DNA of 64,000 bases from contig JAQWHI010000018.1 of NCBI GenBank assembly GCA_029249445.1, positions 434,001 through 498,000 of the forward strand. The letters are read 5' to 3'. This document shows, one piece after another, positions 54,049 to 63,455 of this stretch. Source of the DNA: Crocinitomicaceae bacterium. GTDB lineage: Bacteria; Bacteroidota; Bacteroidia; Flavobacteriales_D; Crocinitomicaceae. Every line of letters begins with the position of its first letter. Positions within the stretch are counted from its first letter, which is position 1. The position numbers were made by a program, and so were the translations under genes. The notes under the pieces are model-generated. The model did no database searches and was not told the DNA's origin. It was given only the letters and a program-made list of their open reading frames with translations.

Positions 54049-55101
54049 CTAAAGCTTTTCTTTCCCTAACCATCGAAGTACGTTATTGGACCATATGTGA
54101 TCAGCTTCATTTTGAGAAAGAATATCAATTTCAACAGCATAATCAATTACACGACCTGGGTAGGAATTTGCTACTCCTTCCATCTCTCCAAGAGGATATG
54201 GATCATCCAAACCCGCAATAATTTGGGCAGCTCCTACGCGGGTCTTGAGCAATTGAAGGGTATATGAATCGTGAACGAGTGTATCAAAAAATAGGTTTTC
54301 GTGGGCCAAAGACAAGCGCGGATCATGGGAGCCTTCAAACAAATCAGGACGTCCATCAAAACCTTGTAAACGTCTACCATAGTTGGCCTGACCTAACATA
54401 CAACCGTGTGCAAAACACGTTCGAACATTCGGAAAACGATGAACGAAATCTTTCAAGGTATAAAAATGCAAGGTGTCGGCTGTCTGTGCCATCATCCAAA
54501 CAAGATGAAATCTCCAATATTCATCTTTCAATTTAACCATCTTTTGACCGTCATATGGATGAATTTCAATCGCAAGACCGTATTGATTGGCCAATTCAAA
54601 AATGGGCTCTACCGATTCATCTGCAACTGAGATCCATTCTTCATCTGTATTCAAAAAATGTGAAGGCAGACACAGTAATCTTAAATTCAATTCCTTTACA
54701 CAACGGTCAATTTCTTTGAGCGCATCTTCGAGATACAATGGCTGAACAACGAAACCCGAAGTAAATTTATCTGGTCTACGTTCCTGAACACTTGCGTTAA
54801 AATCGTTTTGCCAACGAATAGCATCTCTCGCATCATCGCGCAACCAACCGTTACAATACACCTGTGAGAGGTTCAACATGACTGCATGATCTATGTTGTA
54901 CTTCTCCATCCAAATTAGCTTTTCATTGAAAAAGAAACTGGCATCTGTAATCGGTCTTGACCACTCTCCCTGTCGCATGAACTTTTTGTCATCGTCAATC
55001 CAAAAGAGCTTTTTATCTTTCATGAATTTTGGAATTTCACTCGGTTCAGGTAAAATGTGACCGTGACCGTTTATTTTGAGTTTGCTCATGTGACTGTTCA
55101 A
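54049..55101 (-). CDS. ACMSD-like amidohydrolase
   Basis: 350 residues of the amidohydrolase family that includes aminocarboxymuconate-semialdehyde decarboxylase. The metal pair HGH (H13, H15) is in INGHGHILPEP; IEIHPYDG, CFAHG and GLDDPYPLGE supply further expected His and Asp ligands. The sequence AVMLNLSQVYCNGW is a mark of a Bacteroidota subgroup whose substrate I do not know. A kynurenine-pathway role is possible, but no such genes are nearby. An alternative start is MSKLKING at residue 5. Confidence 0.82.
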   Translation of the reverse strand: MNSHMSKLKINGHGHILPEPSEIPKFMKDKKLFWIDDDKKFMRQGEWSRPITDASFFFNEKLIWMEKYNIDHAVMLNLSQVYCNGWLRDDARDAIRWQNDFNASVQERRPDKFTSGFVVQPLYLEDALKEIDRCVKELNLRLLCLPSHFLNTDEEWISVADESVEPIFELANQYGLAIEIHPYDGQKMVKLKDEYWRFHLVWMMAQTADTLHFYTLKDFVHRFPNVRTCFAHGCMLGQANYGRRLQGFDGRPDLFEGSHDPRLSLAHENLFFDTLVHDSYTLQLLKTRVGAAQIIAGLDDPYPLGEMEGVANSYPGRVIDYAVEIDILSQNEADHIWSNNVLRWLGKEKL

Positions 55102-55159
55102 ATGATTGTCTGGTGTCTAAGATAATTTATTTGAATTGAAAATTTACGAATCCTGAAAC

Positions 55160-55199
55160 AAAAAAGAAAGGGAGATGAATTTGAACCATCTCCCTTTCA
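55160..55199 (-). terminator. Terminator of the first M43 gene
   Basis: On the minus strand GAAAGGGAGATG / CATCTCCCTTTC with a loop near GTTCAAATT, then a T tract. It lies 15 bases beyond the stop of the gene at 55215. Confidence 0.85.
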
Positions 55200-55214
55200 T
55201 GTATTTAATCGAAA

Positions 55215-57290
55215 TTACCTTTTAATTATCAGTCGGTTTGAAGTTCTGTTCAGTGATGTTGTAATTGTCATTGTGTACGATCCACTCGCAACGTCAGAAA
55301 GATTCACTTGGAAGACATTCGAATGAAACTGTGAATCCAAAACTACTCTACCGGATAAGTCAGTTACTCGGACATTTAAAACCTCTCCCGTGCAGTCGTT
55401 CATCACAACATTAAATGTTCCTTGACTTGGATTTGGAAAAATCTTTACATCGTTATTCGATAATTCCTTGACCGAGAGATTCACACAAAACTCATTTGAC
55501 TCTGAATTTCCAAAGTCCGTTTGTTGCAATTCAGCAAAAACTCCACCCCATTGGTCTGTAATAGAATAATCTCCATCAACAAAACAACCAAATGAACTGG
55601 AACCATCTATACCGTCACCATAATCATCATAAATGACGAAATCATAACATCCATCATCAAGGCACCATTGCTCTGAAATTGTTGATTGGCTTTCATAAGC
55701 TCCTGCATCTCCCTGTTGGGTCCCCGATTGTAGGCCTCCAGGAGGAATTGTAACCGAAATATTACCACCTGAATAAACCAAAACATTATTGGCATCCTTC
55801 AGTTCCCAATACGTTTCATGACCCCAGCAGTCCGTTGATAAAGTAAAGGTTACCGTCGCTCCTCCACCAATTAACGAATAATTTGATGAATTTGCATCAT
55901 TCCCAGAATTCGAATCTAATGTTCCATTCGGAGAGATTGTAAATGCGTTAAATATGTGCGTTCCAGTCGAAGTGATGTATGGCAAAGTAACATTCACTGA
56001 GTTTCCAGGAGTCAATGTACCTGTCCATGATTGTGAAGAGGATGCCCCTCCATCAATATCATAAATGATTGTAAATGAAGTAACATCATTGCTTCCATAA
56101 TTTGTCACCACCACTTCTGGAACAAAACCCTCTCCACAATCTGAGCCATTTGGCGAGACGATTGAGCTAACTCCAATATCATCTGGATCACTGAGCAGCT
56201 GACAGACAGTTGAGGAGGTTAAACTCGCTCTTCGAGGTGAAACCTGAAAAACGGTTCGGATTCGTGTTTTTTGATCTTCTGTAAAAATGTTCATACAGGC
56301 ATCGTTCGTATAATCCATATAATTCTCAACCATATCCTGAATACCATCACATGTTGTTTGTGTTGGGCAACCATAATTGGACCCGCTTGACTCTGGTGTA
56401 TCAGAACAAAAATCATTCCCGCAATTTGAATCTCCCCAAATATGTCTTAAACCAAGAAAGTGTCCCACCTCGTGTGTCATTGTTCGACCGAGATCATAGG
56501 GCGCTGAAAAATTTCCTGCAGGATAGATATCCGATGAGCCGAACGACCTGTAGTCAGCGACAACACCGTCTGTATCCGCACTTCCATTATTGTTATTCAT
56601 CCCGCCAAGTCCAGAGCTGTTCGGAAACTGAGCAAATCCGAGCAAACCAGAATTTCCAAAATTCACGACCCAAATGTTCATGTAATCGTTTGGGTTCCAA
56701 TAAGTCGCAGTTTTCATCGAATTGACTGAATTCTGTCCTGAAAATGAATTTTGCCCGTAATCTACACGATCAATACCATTTGTCGGCAGACCATTCGGGT
56801 CAATTGCAGCCAAACAAAATTCAACTTCAATATCTGCACCGGCTGGATGATTATTAAATCCTGGAGTCCCAACCATTTTTCTAAAATCTTCATTCAAAAC
56901 TTGAATCTGAGATAAAACTTGTGCATCATCAATATTCTCATTCGATCCTACTGGATCTCCATTATGTATCACATGCACAACAACCGGAATCGTCAACAAT
57001 GTCGCTTTCGCATTGGAATTTAATGCCTGCTGCTCTTTGTACTCTCTAATTTTATCTTGCAACCACAATTCATCTTGAAGTAAGGTTGGCATATTCGGAT
57101 TATTCGCTCTAAGAAGAGCTTCAGCCTCCATTGTTCCACAGCGTTTGTAGCCATTTGGACCAATTTCAGATTTAAAATTTAGATTTACCAAATTGAGTTC
57201 CTTCTGATTTTTCACACTCTGAGCATACAATGTGCAATGCGAAAAAACAAGAAACCCAAAAAAACAGGATTTAAGAGAGATTAGTTTCAT
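55215..57290 (-). CDS. Secreted M43 (pappalysin-type) metalloprotease, T9SS cargo
   Basis: 691 residues. A signal peptide (cut after LYAQ, residue 24), a propeptide, and the M43 catalytic domain with the extended zinc motif HEVGHFLGLRH (273-283) and Met-turn YMDY (324-327). The middle (about 370-480) is a CARDB-like Ig domain; then a beta domain with ELKDANNVLVYSGG. The end (from about residue 610) is a T9SS sorting domain with IFPNPSQGTFNVV and ending RLIIKR. An extracellular protease, probably cell-surface bound. All catalytic residues are present, unlike the next M43 gene. Confidence 0.92.
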   Translation of the reverse strand: MKLISLKSCFFGFLVFSHCTLYAQSVKNQKELNLVNLNFKSEIGPNGYKRCGTMEAEALLRANNPNMPTLLQDELWLQDKIREYKEQQALNSNAKATLLTIPVVVHVIHNGDPVGSNENIDDAQVLSQIQVLNEDFRKMVGTPGFNNHPAGADIEVEFCLAAIDPNGLPTNGIDRVDYGQNSFSGQNSVNSMKTATYWNPNDYMNIWVVNFGNSGLLGFAQFPNSSGLGGMNNNNGSADTDGVVADYRSFGSSDIYPAGNFSAPYDLGRTMTHEVGHFLGLRHIWGDSNCGNDFCSDTPESSGSNYGCPTQTTCDGIQDMVENYMDYTNDACMNIFTEDQKTRIRTVFQVSPRRASLTSSTVCQLLSDPDDIGVSSIVSPNGSDCGEGFVPEVVVTNYGSNDVTSFTIIYDIDGGASSSQSWTGTLTPGNSVNVTLPYITSTGTHIFNAFTISPNGTLDSNSGNDANSSNYSLIGGGATVTFTLSTDCWGHETYWELKDANNVLVYSGGNISVTIPPGGLQSGTQQGDAGAYESQSTISEQWCLDDGCYDFVIYDDYGDGIDGSSSFGCFVDGDYSITDQWGGVFAELQQTDFGNSESNEFCVNLSVKELSNNDVKIFPNPSQGTFNVVMNDCTGEVLNVRVTDLSGRVVLDSQFHSNVFQVNLSDVASGSYTMTITTSLNRTSNRLIIKR

Positions 57291-57384
57291 TTGAGTAATT
57301 TTAGTATTGCGTTGAAATTACGAATTCAGGCATAGATAAAAAAATTTTTTAACTATGTTTTACTCCAACGACAAATTCCTAAAC

Positions 57385-58887
57385 CTATTTTTTCACCAAT
57401 CGTGTCCGAAACACCTTATTTTCAATCTGAATTTCAAGATTATAAATTCCAATTGCAACATTTGAGATATCAACTTCTATATTTTTTGATTGTCCATTAT
57501 ATCTTGCAATCAATCTTCCTGTTGCATCAAAAACATTAATACTTGCAATGTCATAGGTTTTTGTTTTGACAAAAACTGTTTTTGATGCAGGATTTGGATA
57601 TACAAGAACCTCATCTGTTTTTATTTCCAATAAGTCAGTGCAATCATTTACGCTTAGATTTGCCTGAGTTGAATTCACGCATCCATTTAAATCAGTGTAT
57701 TGATATGTAATTGAATGAATCCCAATACCCGCAACTGATGGATCAAAAACACCTCCAGATACACCAATACCATTGTAAGAACCTCTAATTGGCAAACCAC
57801 CTATTAAGCTGAAAGCTTCAGCATAATCACAAACATCTGTGAACGATGAAATCGTCACTGCGGGTAATTGATTAACCACAACATCCACTATTGCTGATGT
57901 TGATGAACATCCATTTGAACCTGTATATGTCACCGAATATGGACCTGAAATAGTTGCCACGATACTATCTGATGTTGATCCATTTGAGGAGCCACCATCA
58001 CATGAATTTGTTCCCGTTGAATTGCAATTGCTTACACTTCTCATGTGCGGTGGAGTATCACAGACAAAATCTCCTTGAACGGAACAAGCTGAATCAGGAG
58101 GACAGGTGTTTCCACCATTGTCTCCTTCAAAAGTATGATATAAGTTAAATGCATGCCCCAATTCATGAGCACCTGTTGTACTCTGGGGATTTCTCCAATT
58201 ACTGCATAAAATTACAGCGCCGTCAATAGAGAACCCATGAGCTCCAGCAAAATATGCATATCCTTGAACACCCGGACCACCATTATTATTATCAATTTCT
58301 GATATCAACCAAATGTTGTAGTAATTATTTGAGTTCCAAAAGCTAAGTGCTTTCAAATCGGCATCTGCAATTCCAGCAGAATTTCGAAATACACCATGGC
58401 TCATGTACGATGCATTTCCTGTCATATCATAACGTACAATACCATTGGTACAATTTCCATTTGGATCTTGAACGGCCAAGGCAAATTCAATCTCAACATC
58501 TACACCGTTTCCATCTCCAAGTGAACCAGGCACTTTTCGGTACCGCTCATTTAACTGTTTGATTCCCTCTCGAATTTGCTCATCCGAAATTTGAGTTAAT
58601 GAATTACCTGTTTCCATGACATGTATAACAACTGGAACGCGATATGTTGTGTTACTGACCTCAACGGTTGGATTAAAAGAGGACATTGCAACATTAAAAT
58701 CAATCGTTTTTTGCCGATATATACTATCAGTCAGCATTCTTTCTTCATGCAACTGATCAGATACACAGGGTTCTGCACCTTGATTCATTACAATCACTGG
58801 TACATCATTTTGGGAATAAGAGTCGAATAAAATGAAGACAGACAAAAAAAAACACCAGTAAGAAGGCGTGAGAAAATATTTTTTCAT
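57385..58887 (-). CDS. Second M43-type protease, Met-turn region apparently lost, T9SS cargo
   Basis: 500 residues. A signal peptide (cut after SYSQ, residue 26), a propeptide and an M43 domain with HELGHAFNLYH (241-251) and the Cys pairs CPPDSACSVQGDFVCDTPP. Where YMDY and the helix after it should follow, the chain goes (about residue 300-308, bases near 57965-57985) straight into an Ig-like repeat, SIVATISGPYSVTYTG, then another beta domain and a T9SS sorting domain (YPNPASKTVFV ... RLVKK). Both flanks of this point share the coding words SNG and STS. I infer an in-frame deletion by recombination between short repeats. The protein may be inactive. Confidence 0.85.
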   Translation of the reverse strand: MKKYFLTPSYWCFFLSVFILFDSYSQNDVPVIVMNQGAEPCVSDQLHEERMLTDSIYRQKTIDFNVAMSSFNPTVEVSNTTYRVPVVIHVMETGNSLTQISDEQIREGIKQLNERYRKVPGSLGDGNGVDVEIEFALAVQDPNGNCTNGIVRYDMTGNASYMSHGVFRNSAGIADADLKALSFWNSNNYYNIWLISEIDNNNGGPGVQGYAYFAGAHGFSIDGAVILCSNWRNPQSTTGAHELGHAFNLYHTFEGDNGGNTCPPDSACSVQGDFVCDTPPHMRSVSNCNSTGTNSCDGGSSNGSTSDSIVATISGPYSVTYTGSNGCSSTSAIVDVVVNQLPAVTISSFTDVCDYAEAFSLIGGLPIRGSYNGIGVSGGVFDPSVAGIGIHSITYQYTDLNGCVNSTQANLSVNDCTDLLEIKTDEVLVYPNPASKTVFVKTKTYDIASINVFDATGRLIARYNGQSKNIEVDISNVAIGIYNLEIQIENKVFRTRLVKK

Positions 58888-59038
58888 GGGTTTGGTTTAG
58901 TTGTAAAATCATTATGAGGGCAAACATTAGAGGTTGAAGCACGTTCTTTACAACATCTTTTTAGCTCACCAGCAAAGCGAAATTAATACATTTTCATGAA
59001 AAATTCAAAAGCACCTAAAGATTCTGTGAAAGAAATTA
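58888..59038. other. Spacer between ftsY and the M43 gene
   Basis: 151 bases without an ORF of protein character. A frame from 58996 on the plus strand reads into ftsY in antisense and is not credible. No T-tract terminator was found for ftsY here. Confidence 0.4.
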
Positions 59039-59992
59039 TTAAGAGAACAATGAATCAACAAATTGAGTTCTTTCGAAAGGTTGTAAATCCTCCATCTTCT
59101 CTCCTACACCAATATATTTAACCGGTATTTTCATTTGATCAGAAATACCAATAACGACACCTCCCTTCGCTGTTCCATCTAGTTTTGTCACTGCAAGACA
59201 GGTAATGTCTGTCGTTGCGGAAAACTGTTTGGCCTGCTCGTATGCATTTTGTCCTGTGGAGCCATCTAAAACCAACAGTACTTCATGCGGTGCATTTGGC
59301 ACCACTTTATCCATGACACGCTTGATTTTACTCAATTCATTCATGAGGTTAACTTTGTTGTGCAAACGCCCTGCAGTGTCTATAATTACAACATCAGCAT
59401 CTTGAGCTTTTGCCGATTGTAGGGTGTCAAAAGCAACAGAGGCAGGATCTGCATTCATTCCTTGCTGCACAATAGAGACACCAACGCGCTCTGACCATAT
59501 AATTAATTGGTCTACAGCTGCTGCTCTGAACGTGTCTGATGCACCAAGTACAACTTTATTACCTGCTTGTTTAAATTGATGCGCCAATTTACCAATGGTA
59601 GTTGTTTTGCCGACTCCGTTCACACCGACGACCATAATAACATGAGGACCATCCTTGTGCTTTGGAACTTCAAATGTTACATTGTCCGATGAATTGTTCT
59701 CCTCCAGTAAGTTCGTGATTTCGTCTTTGAGGACTAAATTCAGTTCGTCAACACCGAGTACTTTATCACGTGCAACTCTTTCTTCAATCTTCTCAATGAT
59801 TTTCAATGTAGTCTCAACGCCAACATCTGAAGTGATCAGAATTTCTTCGAGGTTGTCCAACACGTCAGCATCCACTTTCGATTTACCAACAACCGAACGG
59901 GCAATTTTGTTAAAAAAACTTTGCTTCGTTTTTTCTAAGCCTTTGTCGAGACTTTCTTTTTTATCTTTTGAAAAAAAATTAAATAATGCCAT
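59039..59992 (-). CDS. ftsY: Signal recognition particle receptor FtsY
   Basis: SRP receptor GTPase that brings ribosomes with nascent membrane proteins to the translocon. 317 residues, short form: the acidic A domain is nearly absent, the N domain spans about 15-95, the G domain about 110-317. Motifs: GVNGVGKTT (123-131), the insertion DTFRAAAVDQL, DTAGRLH (G3), TKLDGTAKGG (G4). Membrane binding must rest on the amphipathic N-terminus MALFNFFSKDKKESL. Last gene of the lpxA-to-ftsY run. Confidence 0.97.
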   Translation of the reverse strand: MALFNFFSKDKKESLDKGLEKTKQSFFNKIARSVVGKSKVDADVLDNLEEILITSDVGVETTLKIIEKIEERVARDKVLGVDELNLVLKDEITNLLEENNSSDNVTFEVPKHKDGPHVIMVVGVNGVGKTTTIGKLAHQFKQAGNKVVLGASDTFRAAAVDQLIIWSERVGVSIVQQGMNADPASVAFDTLQSAKAQDADVVIIDTAGRLHNKVNLMNELSKIKRVMDKVVPNAPHEVLLVLDGSTGQNAYEQAKQFSATTDITCLAVTKLDGTAKGGVVIGISDQMKIPVKYIGVGEKMEDLQPFERTQFVDSLFS

Positions 59993-60060
59993 AACTCTTT
60001 AAACAAGAAAAGCTTCCACCAAGGGCAGAAGCTATTTTTTTAACATTGATTGAGCGAGGG

Positions 60061-60216
60061 CTAGTTCTTATCGAACCAATCTTTCACTTTGTCATTGTGT
60101 ACAACTTCTTCTTTGAAAGTATATGTGCCGGACTTTTCAGACTTGCTCATTTTAATGACTTTCGTATGCTCTTTTCCTCCTCCTTTTTGCAGGGATGCTA
60201 CTACTTTCTTTGCCAT
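60061..60216 (-). CDS. DUF4295 small basic protein
   Basis: 51 residues, MAKKVVASLQKGGGKEH to WFDKN. It is strongly basic and lies between rpmG (seven bases before it) and ftsY, the standard place of DUF4295 in Bacteroidota. The neighbourhood and charge suggest a ribosome-associated protein. I recall that a Bacteroidota-specific protein named bL38 was found in the Flavobacterium ribosome and may correspond to this family, but I cannot confirm that here. Confidence 0.85.
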   Translation of the reverse strand: MAKKVVASLQKGGGKEHTKVIKMSKSEKSGTYTFKEEVVHNDKVKDWFDKN

Positions 60217-60223
60217 AACTTAA

Positions 60224-60406
60224 TTATTTAATTTCTTTGTGAAGTGTATACTTCTTCATAATAGGATTGAACTTCTTAATTTCAAGTCTATCTGGAGTAT
60301 TCTTTCTGTTCTTCGTCGTAATGTAACGAGATGTACCAGGCAATCCCGATTTTTTGTGCTCAGTGCACTCTAATATTACTTGAATTCTATTTCCTTTTTT
60401 TGCCAT
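60224..60406 (-). CDS. rpmG: 50S ribosomal protein L33
   Basis: 60 residues, bL33. The typical start [18 protein letters not shown] is followed by [22 protein letters not shown]. Only one Cys is present (C14), so it is the zinc-free type (no CxxC pairs), which fits a genome relying on C-minus forms when zinc is low. It lies between rpmB and DUF4295. Confidence 0.97.
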   Translation of the reverse strand: MAKKGNRIQVILECTEHKKSGLPGTSRYITTKNRKNTPDRLEIKKFNPIMKKYTLHKEIK

Positions 60407-60453
60407 TTTCTTTCTTTTTTTACCTACCGTTATCGCAACGGGTAGAAAACGAT

Positions 60454-60690
60454 TTACTTAATATATCCTTTCGCACGTGCTTCTTTCACGCACGCTGAAA
60501 TTCCTTTCTTATTGATCGTTCTCAACGCTGAAGTTGAAATCTTCAATGTGATGTATTCGTTTTCCTCAGGCATGAAAAACTTTTTAGTGATCAAGTTCGG
60601 GTAAAACTTTCTTTTTGTCTTACGCTGTGAGTGAGAAACATTGTTCCCAACCATTACCGATTTTCCTGTGATTTGACAAACTCTTGACAT
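60454..60690 (-). CDS. rpmB: 50S ribosomal protein L28
   Basis: 78 residues, bL28. Hallmarks [31 protein letters not shown], and the C-terminal LRTINKKGI. One Cys only, so zinc-free. First of the rpmB-rpmG-DUF4295-ftsY group; cinA lies 83 bases upstream. Confidence 0.97.
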   Translation of the reverse strand: MSRVCQITGKSVMVGNNVSHSQRKTKRKFYPNLITKKFFMPEENEYITLKISTSALRTINKKGISACVKEARAKGYIK

Positions 60691-60773
60691 CTCTGTTATA
60701 TTTATTACTTATACTAAAAGCGGGTGCAAAGAAACCATTTTTTTCATAAAAGCACAAGCTAATTTTAACTTTT

Positions 60774-62018
60774 TTACATATTTATTTTCATCAATTCACA
60801 TCTTAAGAAGTTCATTGCTGACAATACTGCTCGTTTGATATTTCTACTTCGATCATTTTCAAAATTAAACCTTTTGGATAAAACCCGATCGGAGCTCGCT
60901 ATTGATATCCATACAATTCCCACCTCTTCTTTTCCCTCATTCGTTGCTGGACCAGCATTCCCTGTTATGGAAATACAATAATCTACTTGAAGTATTTCTT
61001 TGCCATTTATCGCCATTTGTTCCGCAACTTGCTTACTTACCAGTCCAAAATCATTGATTGTTTGTTCATCAACCCCCAAATTCTGAATTTTTGATTCTTT
61101 TGTATAGCTTATGACCGATCCCTTAAAGTATGTCGACGATCCAGGGACAGACGTGAATGCACTTGCAATTGCTCCTCCAGTGCAGCTTTCTGCTGTTCCT
61201 ACTTGTTTTTCTTGAACCGAAAGCAAATCCCCTACAACCTGAAACAAATTCTCACTATCCATTCCAAATACGTTTTTTGGAAACAGTTCAGATATCTGAT
61301 TGATGTAATACTCAATTCGACGTTTATTTTCTTCTGTGGCTTTTGACGAAAGTCTCAAGCGAACACTACCTGGTGCAGGTAAATATGCCAATGCAATACC
61401 TTCAGAAGTTAAATTTGTTTCAATAACCTCCATTCGATCGGCAATATACGACTCCCCTATCCCTTGAGTAAGCACTGTTCTGTAATACAATGAATCAAGA
61501 GCGAATAGATCTTTCAAACGCGGAAGAACCTCAGCAGACATAATATCTTTCATTTCATAAGGCACTCCAGGCATACTCACAAGAATTTTCCCATTGCGTT
61601 CAAACCACATTCCTGGTGCTGTCCCATTCGGATTGTGCAATACTGTGCAGTTTTCAGGAACATCAGCTTGAGCAATATTCACATCAAGCATTTCTTTTTT
61701 CCTACTATCAAAGAACTCTTTGACGTGCTTTAAAACTGTAGTATTTTGAATCAAATGACAGTCAAAATAGTCGCAAAGGACCTTTTTGGTAATGTCATCT
61801 TTCGTGGGTCCTAATCCACCTGTCATCAGAACCACATCTACCCGATCCATCGCCTCATCAATCGCCTTATGAATATCGTTTTCATCATCACGAATAACGG
61901 TACCATATGCAACCTGAGAGCCCATAAGACTTAATTCTGCACCTATCCAAGCAGCATTTGTGTTGATGGTCTGACCAATCAATAATTCATCGCCTATACA
62001 AATAAGTTCAACTGTCAT
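60774..62018 (-). CDS. cinA: CinA-family protein (NMN deamidase / ADP-ribose pyrophosphatase)
   Basis: 414 residues. The N-terminal MoCF-like domain (about 1-170: ICIGDELLIGQTINTNAAWIG, TGGLGPTKDDIT) hydrolyses ADP-ribose in studied homologues. The C-terminal domain (about 250-405: AESCTGGAIASAFTSVPGSS, ITGNAGPATNEGKEEVG) deamidates nicotinamide mononucleotide and so recycles pyridine nucleotides. Both domains look complete. The start overlaps the end of rlmD by four bases. Confidence 0.94.
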   Translation of the reverse strand: MTVELICIGDELLIGQTINTNAAWIGAELSLMGSQVAYGTVIRDDENDIHKAIDEAMDRVDVVLMTGGLGPTKDDITKKVLCDYFDCHLIQNTTVLKHVKEFFDSRKKEMLDVNIAQADVPENCTVLHNPNGTAPGMWFERNGKILVSMPGVPYEMKDIMSAEVLPRLKDLFALDSLYYRTVLTQGIGESYIADRMEVIETNLTSEGIALAYLPAPGSVRLRLSSKATEENKRRIEYYINQISELFPKNVFGMDSENLFQVVGDLLSVQEKQVGTAESCTGGAIASAFTSVPGSSTYFKGSVISYTKESKIQNLGVDEQTINDFGLVSKQVAEQMAINGKEILQVDYCISITGNAGPATNEGKEEVGIVWISIASSDRVLSKRFNFENDRSRNIKRAVLSAMNFLRCELMKINM

Positions 62019-63451
62019 ACTTTTCGCTTTTTGTACTTCGCAATTGCTTCAATATGTCCCGTGTGAGGGAATTGGTCGACAAGTGAAATTTTTTCCAATT
62101 GGTATCCCTCTTTCATTAAGGTATCTGTATCTCTCGCCTGTGTGGAGGGGTTACAAGAAATGTAAACGATATTTTCAGCGTCAAGATCAATGACTTTCTT
62201 CAGTGTTTTTGGGGCAATTCCCGCACGGGGTGGATCCAAAATAATTGTCTTAATCTTTCCTACATACTCTGGATATGCTTTTAAAAATTTGCCGACATCA
62301 GCCGCGTAAAAATCAATACCATCAATCTGATTGCGTCGGGCATTCTTTTTTGCGTCTTCAATTGCTTCCTCTACAATATCTACACCAATAATTTTTACAT
62401 GTTCATTTCGAGAGGTTAAAATTTGACCAATTGTTCCAGTTCCACAAAACAAATCCATAACAACATCATTGTCATTCAAGTCTTCCTCAAAAACATAATC
62501 CAGTGCTTTGGTATACAATCTCTCCGCGCTTTTTGGATTGGTCTGAAAGAAACTCTCCATAGAAATCTCAAAATCTAATCCCAACAATCGCTCTACAATC
62601 ACTGGCTCACCATATAGTAGATTGCTTTGACCATTCTCAATTTTAGCCCGATCTGCAACATTATCATTCACAGTATGCTGGATGCCTGCAAGACGATCTC
62701 CCAGTTTTTCAATCAAAAAATCAACAAATAACTGCGATTTGAACTTTTCTATTCCCTGAGATGATGTTACCAAGTTCAGTAAGAGCTTGTCTTGATGAAA
62801 TGATTTACGCACCACGATATGTCGAAAAAAGCCCGTTTTTTTGGGTGGGTGCCATGCTGGAAGTCCCGACGACTTTAACAGCGCTCTAACCTCAATTAAT
62901 AAAGTTTCCCATTCTTCATCAAACATACCGCTTGGTTTGTCCAAGGATTCTACTTTCCACCAAGTTCCTCTTCGTTTGAAACCCAAAGCAAATGCATCAT
63001 CAATATCCTCCCCAGTCAATCGATCGTGTTCAATCGACGAAAAACTATACTCCATTTTATTTCTGTAGAAAAAATGATTAGGAGATGCAATAAATTCGTC
63101 GAAATACTCTTCTGGATGCTCCACCCCTCCAATCCTTCGGTATATCTCTAAAGTTGATTCTTTTTTTACCTTCTCTTGTTCTTCAATAGGAACAAAAATA
63201 TAAGGTCCCCCCGAGATCTCTTGATACAGCGCATCTTTTTCGATCGGTGACCGTTCAATAATCTCTATTAGCTTCGCCTCAGCAAATCTTTTTCTTTTTT
63301 TTGAAATACGCGCCTTGACCCTTTGACCCGGGAAGGTGTTATCTACAAATATTACATATTCTCCGTTCTCAGTTGCAACTTTCGCCACCCCTTTTCCACC
63401 GAATGCATAACCGGAAATATCAACCGTTATGACGTCTGCTCTTTTCAACAT
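62015..63451 (-). CDS. rlmD: RlmD/TrmA-family uracil-C5 methyltransferase, without Fe-S cysteines
   Basis: It methylates a uracil C5 in rRNA or tRNA with S-adenosylmethionine. 478 residues. A TRAM domain (about 5-62) comes first; SAM motif DLFCGTGTIGQ, DPPRAGI and the catalytic Cys in YISCNPSTQARD lie in the C-terminal half. The usual [4Fe-4S] ligands CxxxxxCGGCxxQ are replaced by ISGGPYIFVPIEEQ (79-92), with no Cys. Gram-positive RlmCD is, as I recall, also cluster-free. The exact target (U747, U1939 or tRNA U54) cannot be decided. It starts four bases after lpxA. Confidence 0.88.
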   Translation of the reverse strand: MLKRADVITVDISGYAFGGKGVAKVATENGEYVIFVDNTFPGQRVKARISKKRKRFAEAKLIEIIERSPIEKDALYQEISGGPYIFVPIEEQEKVKKESTLEIYRRIGGVEHPEEYFDEFIASPNHFFYRNKMEYSFSSIEHDRLTGEDIDDAFALGFKRRGTWWKVESLDKPSGMFDEEWETLLIEVRALLKSSGLPAWHPPKKTGFFRHIVVRKSFHQDKLLLNLVTSSQGIEKFKSQLFVDFLIEKLGDRLAGIQHTVNDNVADRAKIENGQSNLLYGEPVIVERLLGLDFEISMESFFQTNPKSAERLYTKALDYVFEEDLNDNDVVMDLFCGTGTIGQILTSRNEHVKIIGVDIVEEAIEDAKKNARRNQIDGIDFYAADVGKFLKAYPEYVGKIKTIILDPPRAGIAPKTLKKVIDLDAENIVYISCNPSTQARDTDTLMKEGYQLEKISLVDQFPHTGHIEAIAKYKKRKV

Positions 63452-63455
63452 GTTT

